NCBI GenBank assembly: GCA_965368585.1 | Contig: CBDUNM010000106.1 | Location: 1-18,259 of the forward strand | DNA: 18,259 nucleotides | Reading direction: 5' to 3' | DNA from: JARRQB01 sp965368585 | GTDB taxonomy: Bacteria; Pseudomonadota; Gammaproteobacteria; Chromatiales; Chromatiaceae | Shown here: piece after piece, positions 7,277 through 13,719 of the stretch | How the letters are laid out: each line of letters begins with the position of its first letter | How positions within the stretch are numbered: position 1 is the stretch's first letter | Made by a program: the position numbers and the translations under genes | The notes under the pieces: generated by a model | What the model saw: the letters and a program-made list of their open reading frames with translations, nothing else | Database searches by the model: none | What the model was told of the DNA's origin: nothing

Positions 7277-9040
7277 ATGAAGGGAAGTTACGCTTTTCGA
7301 CCCGCGACGGCGCTGTTGCCGGCGGCTCCGTTGGCCAGCTGGCTGGCGCTGCTGGCCGCCTTGATTGTCGCCCCCCCGCTCCTCGCGCAGGAGGCTATCC
7401 TGGAAGGGGATCGCAGTATTCCCGCCGAGGCAAAGAACGGCATGGTGGTCACCAGCCACTACCTGGCGACCGACGAGGCACTCAAGGTATTGGCACAGGG
7501 CGGCAATGCGGTCGATGCAGCCGTGACGGCAGGGTTTGCGCTGGCGGTCACTCAGCCAAGGTCGGGCAATATCGGAGGCGGCGGATTCATGCTCATCTCC
7601 TCGGAGCAGAAAGATGAGGTGGTCGCGATCGACTATCGCGAAAAAGCCCCGGCCGCGGCCAGTCGCGACATGTTTCTCGCGGCGGACGGTAATGCGGACG
7701 CGGAATTGAGCCGCTATTCGCACAAGTCGGCCGGGGTCCCCGGCACCGTGGCAGGGCTGGCGCTGGCGCTGGAGAAGTACGGCAGCATATCGCTGGCAAA
7801 GGCACTGGAACCTGCGATCAGGCTGGCGCAGGAGGGATTCATCGTGCCAGGTCGTTTCAGCGACGGAATCAAGAGCGTTGCCGACCGGCTGCAGAAGTAC
7901 GAGTCCAGCCGCAAGGTTTTCTTCAAACCGGATGGCAGTGGCTACCAGCCGGGAGAGCGCTTTGTGCAGAAGGATCTGGCAGCGACCCTGAAGCGGATTG
8001 CGCAGCAGGGCAGCAAAGGCTTTTACGAGGGCCGCACCGCCGATCTCATCGTCGCGGAGATGCAACGCGGGGGAGGACTGATCACCCACCAGGATCTCAT
8101 AAACTACCAGCCGGCGGTTCGCCAGCCGGTGCATGGAACCTACCGGGGCTACGACATCTACTCGATGAGTCCGCCGAGTTCCGGGGGCGCCCATATCGTT
8201 CAGATCCTCAATATTCTGGAGGGGTTTCCCATCGGTTGGACGGGGCACAACTCGGCGGAAACCATCCATCTGATGGCGGAGGCGATGAAGCGCGCTTTCG
8301 CCGACCGCTCCGAGTATCTGGGCGATTCGGATTTCGTGCAGGTACCCATCGAGGGATTGACCTCCAAGGCCTATGCGGAAGCACTGCGCGGCACCGTCAG
8401 CCGGGGGCGGGCGACCGCCAGTGCAACCCTGTCGCCGGGCAATCCAGCACCCTACGAGAGTAACGAGACCACCCACTTTTCTATCGTGGACAAATTCGGC
8501 AACGCGGTCTCCAACACCTACACTATCAACTTCAGCTACGGCTCCCATATCGTGGTCGATGGTGCGGGGTTTCTGCTCAACAACGAGATGGATGACTTCA
8601 GTGCCAAGCCAGGCGTGGCGAATGCCTATGGCCTGATCGGTGGCGAAGCCAACAAGATCGAGCCGAACAAGCGAATGCTCAGCTCGATGTCCCCGACTAT
8701 CGTCAAACAGGGTGATAAAAATTTCCTGGTCACCGGCAGCCCCGGTGGATCAAGAATAATCACCACCACGCTGCAGGTATTGATGAACGTCATCGACCAC
8801 CGGCTGAATATTCAGGCTGCGGTCAGCGCACCCAGGGTGCACCATCAATGGCTGCCTGACGAGATCCGGATAGAAGAGGGTATCAGTCGGGATACGGTGC
8901 GGCTGCTGGAAGGGATGGGGCACACAGTGACACGCAACTCGGCAATGGGTGCCAGCCAGAGCATCGTGGTGGGCGGTGACGGCACTCTGTACGGTGGTGC
9001 AGACCCGCGCCGCAGCACCTCCTCGGCCAAGGGCCTCTGA
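7277..9040 (+). CDS. ggt: Gamma-glutamyltransferase (glutathione hydrolase)
   Basis: This 587-residue protein matches the family length (about 580 in E. coli). It hydrolyses or transfers the gamma-glutamyl group of glutathione and related compounds in the periplasm. A signal peptide covers about residues 1-38, ending before QEA. Family motifs include GGNAVDAAVTAGFALAV, SGNIGGGGFM and SPPSSGG. The autoprocessing site is ETTHFSIVD, in which Thr398 would become the N-terminal catalytic threonine of the small subunit. LLNNEMDDFSAKPG and SSMSPTIV with TGSPGGSRIITT follow as expected. No key residue appears lost. A GAGGA sequence lies about 9 bases upstream of the ATG. It converges on the hydrolase-TlpA gene, 83 bases apart, and a long minus-strand open frame across it is a shadow. 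Confidence 0.97.
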   Translation: MKGSYAFRPATALLPAAPLASWLALLAALIVAPPLLAQEAILEGDRSIPAEAKNGMVVTSHYLATDEALKVLAQGGNAVDAAVTAGFALAVTQPRSGNIGGGGFMLISSEQKDEVVAIDYREKAPAAASRDMFLAADGNADAELSRYSHKSAGVPGTVAGLALALEKYGSISLAKALEPAIRLAQEGFIVPGRFSDGIKSVADRLQKYESSRKVFFKPDGSGYQPGERFVQKDLAATLKRIAQQGSKGFYEGRTADLIVAEMQRGGGLITHQDLINYQPAVRQPVHGTYRGYDIYSMSPPSSGGAHIVQILNILEGFPIGWTGHNSAETIHLMAEAMKRAFADRSEYLGDSDFVQVPIEGLTSKAYAEALRGTVSRGRATASATLSPGNPAPYESNETTHFSIVDKFGNAVSNTYTINFSYGSHIVVDGAGFLLNNEMDDFSAKPGVANAYGLIGGEANKIEPNKRMLSSMSPTIVKQGDKNFLVTGSPGGSRIITTTLQVLMNVIDHRLNIQAAVSAPRVHHQWLPDEIRIEEGISRDTVRLLEGMGHTVTRNSAMGASQSIVVGGDGTLYGGADPRRSTSSAKGL

Positions 9041-9088
9041 AGATCTCGATCCTGGCCCCTCCGATACTGCGCCTACCACCCTGTCAAA

Positions 9089-9104
9089 CGCTTTACCGAA
9101 AGCG
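9089..9104. terminator. Small hairpin between convergent genes
   Basis: CGCTTT and AAAGCG form a 6-bp stem with a 4-base ACCG loop, midway in the 83-base gap between ggt and the convergent gene. No T-run follows on either strand, so termination activity is uncertain. Confidence 0.35.
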
Positions 9105-9123
9105 GGAGCGATACCCTGTATGG

Positions 9124-10491
9124 CTAGTCGAGTAATTCCTGTACGGTGTCGACGACACTGGATTTGTCCCATTTGAGCGCGCCACGATAGCCATATCGAA
9201 CCCGATGCGATTTATCGAGCAGGTAGGTCGATGGAACGGCGTATACCTGCCACGCTTTGGCCGCTTCACTTGCAGTATCGAACAACACGGTGAAGTTGGG
9301 GGCGATGTCTAGCCTGTCGAAGAATTCGGCGACATGCGCCTGATGCTCGCCGATGTTGACGGCGAGCACCCGAAACGGTGTTTTCTCGAATCGTTCGGTC
9401 AAGCGCACTAACGAGGCGATCTCCTTGACACAGGGTCGGCACCAGGTAGCCCAGAAATTGACCAGCACCACCTCGCCCTCGTGGTCTTTCAGATCGACTA
9501 TCCGGTCGCGTGCGTCAGGCAGCCGAAGCGCGGGGCTTTCGTTGCGATCGATTGGCACCAGGGTGCGATCGTTGTCGCTATCGACCGTAGCAGTCGAATT
9601 CATGCGCTCCGTCGCCGCGACCGCCTGTGTCGGCGTCGGCAGTTTGAGCAACAGACTGACCGCGTTTCGAACCCGTTCGCCGAGCAGATCGCGTTCTTCG
9701 GCTTCGCGCGGGTTCAACCGGTCGGCATCACGGACGTGTAAGCCACCCCGCACTCCCGGAAGGGGATGAAAAAAGACCGGCGCGCCACCTGTCTGCAACT
9801 GCTCGATGAGCCGTTCGCTATGCAGGTACTTGGTATTGAGTTGCGGCTGAAACAGATAGATCGGCAGGTTGGTCGCTCGCGTGATCGGCCGAAACACGGC
9901 TTGGTCGCCGATTTGTGTATACCCCTCGATCAGATGCGGATGATAGAAGAGCAACCCTTTGAGCGCGGTATTTCCCGGGTTTTCCAGCTGCCATTGGCGC
10001 GCCGCTTGCATCGCGAGTGCGGCGCCGCGGCTTTCGCCGCCGAGAACGATGTCTTGCCAGCCCTGCCGAACGGCGTGCTCGATGACTTCTTTTACATGCT
10101 GCGGCTCGAAGTCAGCGTAAGCATGGCGCCCCGTCGGGGCAAGATACGATTCATGCAGGTCGATCAGCCAATAGTCGATCCCTTCGCTCTGGATCGTTTG
10201 TGCAAACGACGTGTTACCCGGCCTGATGCCGTACTTCGAAGGTACCCAGATCAGCAGGCTCTTGTGCTTGGCCGGAAACTGCAGCACCTGCATGTCGAAG
10301 CCGGAGGGCAGGTTGATTTCGGTACGGGCCTCGGTCAGCCCTGGCTTACTGGTGAGCAGCACCATGCCGAGTATGAAGAGAAGAACCTTGCTTGTCGCTC
10401 CCCTAGAGCGGCAGGCGGTTGTGTCGCCAGCGGAGCCTGACGCCGCCCCCTGGACCTCGATTAATCGCCGATAGTGATGATGTGTGGCCAT
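9124..10491 (-). CDS. Exported alpha/beta-hydrolase-like domain fused to a TlpA/thioredoxin domain
   Basis: This 455-residue protein has two parts. After a long N-region and a hydrophobic segment (about residues 35-49) comes a hydrolase-like domain (about 60-285) with a nucleophile elbow GGESRGAAL (Ser154) after predicted strand residues. The C-terminal domain (about 315-455) is TlpA-like, with VNFWATWCRPCVKE giving a CxxC pair at Cys351/Cys354 and a cis-proline at Pro420 in YAVPSTYLLD. Such domains are periplasmic thiol-disulfide reductases. The combination suggests an envelope protein that acts on both an ester or related bond and a disulfide, but the hydrolase substrate is unknown. The first ATG has only a weak AAAGG site; no better in-frame start precedes the hydrophobic segment. 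A perfect TATAAT lies 42 bases upstream. Confidence 0.85.
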   Translation of the reverse strand: MATHHHYRRLIEVQGAASGSAGDTTACRSRGATSKVLLFILGMVLLTSKPGLTEARTEINLPSGFDMQVLQFPAKHKSLLIWVPSKYGIRPGNTSFAQTIQSEGIDYWLIDLHESYLAPTGRHAYADFEPQHVKEVIEHAVRQGWQDIVLGGESRGAALAMQAARQWQLENPGNTALKGLLFYHPHLIEGYTQIGDQAVFRPITRATNLPIYLFQPQLNTKYLHSERLIEQLQTGGAPVFFHPLPGVRGGLHVRDADRLNPREAEERDLLGERVRNAVSLLLKLPTPTQAVAATERMNSTATVDSDNDRTLVPIDRNESPALRLPDARDRIVDLKDHEGEVVLVNFWATWCRPCVKEIASLVRLTERFEKTPFRVLAVNIGEHQAHVAEFFDRLDIAPNFTVLFDTASEAAKAWQVYAVPSTYLLDKSHRVRYGYRGALKWDKSSVVDTVQELLD

Positions 10492-10532
10492 TGCGCCTTT
10501 GTCGGTCCGCCTGCGGGTGCTGTCTTCACTGG

Positions 10533-10538
10533 ATTATA
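10533..10538 (-). promoter_or_regulatory. Probable -10 box for the hydrolase-TlpA gene
   Basis: TATAAT on the minus strand, 42 bases upstream of the ATG at 10491, predicts a 5' leader of roughly 35 bases. No good TTGACA-like -35 box is found 16-18 bases upstream (best is GTAACT), so an activator may be required. Confidence 0.5.
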
Positions 10539-10946
10539 CGGAACGGGCCGTGACGAGTTACCGCATCACCGGGGGTGTAGCACGAGAAAACTCCCGGCAA
10601 CGCGAATCCGGGGCTGCGTTCTGGCCGGCGGAATCGTCGTCAGTGCGCGCTTGAATCTTTCTATCTGTGCAGAAAACGGGGAGAAACCTCGTCGCGCCAT
10701 GGATCTAACCGCTTCACCAGGGCGGCGACGGTAGCGTGCTCGAGATCGTCGGGCGCCGGCGCGACGGTCTCCCGGCCGATGTCCGGACCCGCCATGTTTG
10801 AGCCCAGCCGCATCGTCGTCGCGATGGGAGGCGCCGGCTGCGACCCCTGGGAAAAGGCGCGGGCGCGCAGTGCCGGTGCGCTGACCAATGGTCAGGTGTC
10901 CAGTACCACGGGTTTGACGACCCCTTCGATCCGATGGCTTTGACCA
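10539..10946. other. Gap between the HybE gene and the hydrolase-TlpA gene
   Basis: About 400 bases without a gene I can support. Short open frames on both strands (for example a minus-strand one at 10661-10888) have no family signature. It contains a perfect 15-base inverted repeat at 10881-10895. No intrinsic terminator is visible behind the molybdoenzyme operon. Confidence 0.45.
10881..10895. promoter_or_regulatory. Perfect inverted repeat
   Basis: CTGACCA-A-TGGTCAG has 7-base arms around one base. It lies 52 bases beyond the HybE stop codon. The short spacer fits a dimeric protein-binding site better than an RNA hairpin; no regulator is known. Confidence 0.3.
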
Positions 10947-11501
10947 TCAACCCGACTTGCCTCTCCACGCTCGTGCAAAAAACTCCCGCCGCGACACGTC
11001 GCGCTGCCAGGGGCAATCCTTTTGTGCCTTGCGGATATTCTCGTCGCGGATCTTGATCACCCGGTCCCACGCCTGGAACACCTCGTCCGCCGACGCGTAG
11101 GCGTCCATGGACTGCACCAAGGGTTGTAACAGGTAGTGGCCCAGCACGGCATCGTAGTTGAGACTGGCCTGCTGGACGCCGTCCAGCAGGTTAAACTCGA
11201 CCGGCGGCCCGATCACCACATAGGGCTTGCCGATGCGTTGTGTCGCCGACCACTCCTGCGGAATGGGCAGGTCCGGATCCTCGAAGGGTATATAAAGACG
11301 CGCCAGCATCCAGGGTGTCAGGATCAGGCAGACGTGCCAATGGTCGATGGTGCGATAGGCGCGGATTTGAATCGGTAGTCGGTCGTTAACGCCCAATTCG
11401 CCGCGGAAGTGTTGCTCGTACAGCTTCCGATGCATAGTAATCACCATCTGGCACAGCGTTTCCCGCTCGATTCGGCCTGCCCATGCTCTTTGCCAATTCA
11501 T
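10947..11501 (-). CDS. HybE-family chaperone-like protein in a molybdoenzyme operon
   Basis: This 184-residue protein matches the [NiFe]-hydrogenase assembly chaperone HybE family. It has a DRLPIQIRAYRTIDHWHVC region, a LTPWML motif (Thr-Pro-Trp at 62-64), GPPVEFNLLDGVQQ, and a C-terminal basic motif DVSRREFFARAWRGKSG that corresponds to the Arg-Arg motif ending E. coli HybE. Known members help mature hydrogenase subunits before TAT export. Here it is the last gene of a molybdoenzyme operon with no hydrogenase gene in the window, so a role in assembling or proofreading the TAT-exported complex is inferred. The ATG at 11501 is chosen because GGAG lies 9 bases upstream; a TTG at 11516 is the alternative. 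It follows the TorD gene after 54 bases. Confidence 0.75.
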   Translation of the reverse strand: MNWQRAWAGRIERETLCQMVITMHRKLYEQHFRGELGVNDRLPIQIRAYRTIDHWHVCLILTPWMLARLYIPFEDPDLPIPQEWSATQRIGKPYVVIGPPVEFNLLDGVQQASLNYDAVLGHYLLQPLVQSMDAYASADEVFQAWDRVIKIRDENIRKAQKDCPWQRDVSRREFFARAWRGKSG

Positions 11502-11555
11502 TCGCGATCGCTCCAAGAGTTGAAACCGGCGCGTCGGGTGAGGGCGTGTTCGCGC

Positions 11556-12143
11556 CTAAACTGACCTGCCATATATTTCCGCCGCCGATCGACACAACAC
11601 ACCGAACTGCGCACCCAGCGCCCGGTAGAGCTCCAGATCAGCCTCCCGTTGTAAATCGTCTGCGAACTGCGACAACCAGGGCTCCAGGTGCGCAGTCCAA
11701 AGCGTCTGCACCTCGTCCTGTTTGGCCTGCGAGATCAGGTAGGCCCAGCACTCGAGCGCGGTTCCCAGGTAGTCGGGCGGCATGTCCTTGGCCGACAGAC
11801 CGAGGTCGCGGTAAAAACCGGCCAGGTCCTCAACCGCGCCGCCCGCCACGGCCTGCCCGCTGTAGGCCGATTTGAACGGGGGGCAGGCGGTTTTCGGATA
11901 ACCGGTGACGAACAAGCGGGTATGTTCCGCCTGCCAATGCTCCAAAGGAATATGCGCCAAGTCCTCGCACGCCCTGTCCAGCCAACCGTGCTCGGCCCGT
12001 AGTTCGTTCAGCAAATCCGACGATTCGCCTTCGGGTGTGCCCAGCAATACCGCAAACAGCCGCAGTCGTTCGGGCGAAATCACGTCGTCGCTGACGGCAT
12101 GCGCCACCGGCGAGGTACAGTTCGCGTCACCACGGTTGCGCAT
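11556..12143 (-). CDS. TorD/DmsD-family molybdoenzyme chaperone
   Basis: This protein of about 195 residues belongs to the TorD superfamily of all-helical cytoplasmic chaperones that bind the TAT signal of molybdoenzymes and help load cofactor before export. The family block is seen as EHTRLFVTGYPKTACPPFKS followed by AY, and then a helix with LGTALECWAYLI. The expected client is the TAT-bearing catalytic subunit encoded at 13720-16485. The start at 12143 overlaps the end of the NrfD-like gene by 17 bases, suggesting translational coupling. The open frame extends upstream to 12185, but those extra residues read the preceding gene out of frame and look unnatural. No strong ribosome-binding site is seen, consistent with coupling. 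Confidence 0.88.
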   Translation of the reverse strand: MRNRGDANCTSPVAHAVSDDVISPERLRLFAVLLGTPEGESSDLLNELRAEHGWLDRACEDLAHIPLEHWQAEHTRLFVTGYPKTACPPFKSAYSGQAVAGGAVEDLAGFYRDLGLSAKDMPPDYLGTALECWAYLISQAKQDEVQTLWTAHLEPWLSQFADDLQREADLELYRALGAQFGVLCRSAAEIYGRSV

Positions 12144-13086
12144 AAACGCCGGCGTACATGAAATAATGACGCAGCAGATAGCCACCCACCAGCACCAGGA
12201 TCGACGCGGTCACGATCGGCACGTGGCTGGCCCACCCCTTGAGCACACCCTTCAATTCGAGCAGGAACGGTACGATCAGGCCGAACACGATAAAGCCATA
12301 GATCCACCCCATGTCGTTCCACAGAATCTCGAAGGACTTGACCGCCGATTCGCTACCCCCGCGCAGATACTGAAAGAAGGCAAAGATGATCAGGAGCTCG
12401 ACACTGATCAGGATGAGGTCGACACGCTCGTACAGCACCCGGATGTGATCGTCTTCGCCCTCGTGGATCACCAGGTACATGAGCACCAACAGGAGCGCCA
12501 TGGCGGTCGAGAAAGCCGACACGGTGAACAGCAACGGCACGGCGGGATTGTGCCACAGGGCAACGGCCGGGAATTGCTGTAGCAACAGCCCCGTATAGAC
12601 CGCTACGCCGACCGCGTTGACGGTGGCAAGCCAACCGATGACCTTGCGGTAGCGGCGAATAAAATCGGCCGCAACGACGTAGAGCTTCCAATCCAGAACG
12701 TGCTTGACGACCGGCAGCTTGCGCCAGAATGCCGACTCGCGCATATAGGGCATGGCGTACACCACGGCCCAGACCATCATCCAGGTGATGAACTGGGTGC
12801 CCCAGGCGATCAAGGCGCCCGGGTTGCGCAGCACCGCCAACGGGTTCATCACGTGGATCACGGCCATATGGTCCAGCAGGTGCAGAAACAACAAGGCCGA
12901 TCCCAAGGACAACAGCGCAACACCTGACCAGGCGCCCCAGAGCACCAGATTGGAGTGCGGTTTGATATACATATCCGTGAGGAAGGTCACCGCCACGGTC
13001 GCGGCACCCAAGCCGCCGAAGTAGAGGTAGATGGCAAACCACCAGGTCCAGGTGTCCTGGGTGTAGAAGTTCATGGTCGCGTCCAC
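12127..13086 (-). CDS. NrfD/PsrC-type membrane subunit of the molybdoenzyme complex
   Basis: This 319-residue protein is an NrfD/PsrC-like integral membrane quinone-reactive subunit. I count eight likely membrane spans, at about residues 15-38, 48-71, 91-112, 148-170, 182-207, 222-241, 259-279 and 288-309. The opening (DTWTWWFAIYLYFGGLGAA) is typical, as is a conserved-style LLFLHLLDH after the second span. It would anchor the periplasmic catalytic and iron-sulfur subunits and exchange electrons with the quinone pool. Translation likely starts at GTG 13086, which is 7 bases after AGGAGG and one base after the preceding stop codon; the ATG four codons later is too far from that site. The 3' end overlaps the TorD gene. 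Confidence 0.92.
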   Translation of the reverse strand: MDATMNFYTQDTWTWWFAIYLYFGGLGAATVAVTFLTDMYIKPHSNLVLWGAWSGVALLSLGSALLFLHLLDHMAVIHVMNPLAVLRNPGALIAWGTQFITWMMVWAVVYAMPYMRESAFWRKLPVVKHVLDWKLYVVAADFIRRYRKVIGWLATVNAVGVAVYTGLLLQQFPAVALWHNPAVPLLFTVSAFSTAMALLLVLMYLVIHEGEDDHIRVLYERVDLILISVELLIIFAFFQYLRGGSESAVKSFEILWNDMGWIYGFIVFGLIVPFLLELKGVLKGWASHVPIVTASILVLVGGYLLRHYFMYAGVYAQPW

Positions 13087-13087
13087 G

Positions 13088-13705
13088 TCAGACCCTCCTC
13101 TTCAGATCATCGATGTAGTAGACGTTGGGCCGCGTGCCCAGGTGCGGCAGCAACGGTCGCGCCACACCACTGGCCACCATCTGAGTGATCGGATCGTTGG
13201 GGTCATCCAGGTCGCCGAACATGCGCGACTCGCCGACACAGGTCTCCACACAGGCGGGCTTCAGCCCTTGCAGTACGCGGTGGTCGCAGAAGGAGCACTT
13301 GTCCACGCTCGGGCGCCGTCGGCGGTAATCGTTGCCGTAAAACTCCTTTCCCTGCCGGACATCGGCATAGGTGACTTCGACCCGCGCATCATAGGGACAG
13401 GCCATGGCGCACGCCTGGCAGCCCATGCACAGATCTTCGTCGACCGCCACGATGCCGTTATCCATCTTGTAGGTGGCACCGGTCGGGCACACCGTCATGC
13501 AGGGCGGGTTGTCGCAGTGATTACACAAGCGCGGGAAAAAACGCCGGTGCACGTCGTCGCCGGAGCCGATTTCCTTGTCGTGCACATAGGTGCGCCATTT
13601 CCGGGTGTCCCAGACCGGCGTTTGATTCTCCATCGCGCAGGCGGCCATGCAGGCGTTGCAACCCACGCAGGTGTTAAGGTCGATGACCATGGCGTAGTGT
13701 GTCAT
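13088..13705 (-). CDS. Four-cluster [4Fe-4S] ferredoxin subunit (PsrB/DmsB/NrfC type)
   Basis: This 205-residue protein contains sixteen cysteines in four groups (13/16/19/23, 61/64/69/73, 93/96/99/103 and 137/140/152/156), enough for four [4Fe-4S] clusters. This is the layout of the electron-transfer subunit of PsrABC/DMSO-reductase-family complexes, passing electrons between the molybdenum subunit and the membrane subunit. It has no signal peptide of its own; related subunits are carried across the membrane by the TAT signal of their catalytic partner. The start is firm: GGGGAGG stands 8 bases before the ATG. It begins 14 bases after the catalytic-subunit gene and ends 1 base before the NrfD-like gene, so the three are one transcription unit. 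Confidence 0.95.
   Translation of the reverse strand: MTHYAMVIDLNTCVGCNACMAACAMENQTPVWDTRKWRTYVHDKEIGSGDDVHRRFFPRLCNHCDNPPCMTVCPTGATYKMDNGIVAVDEDLCMGCQACAMACPYDARVEVTYADVRQGKEFYGNDYRRRRPSVDKCSFCDHRVLQGLKPACVETCVGESRMFGDLDDPNDPITQMVASGVARPLLPHLGTRPNVYYIDDLKRRV
13094..13099 (-). promoter_or_regulatory. Ribosome-binding site that fixes a GTG start
   Basis: AGGAGG on the minus strand lies 7 bases upstream of GTG 13086 and 19 bases upstream of the next in-frame ATG. This favours the GTG as the start of the NrfD-like gene. The site sits inside the last codons of the ferredoxin gene. Confidence 0.75.
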
Positions 13706-13719
13706 GTCGTATTCCTCCC

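Noticed and set aside
7271..8548. A 425-codon minus-strand open frame across ggt
   Set aside because: It is antisense to a complete gamma-glutamyltransferase and its translation has no recognisable domain.
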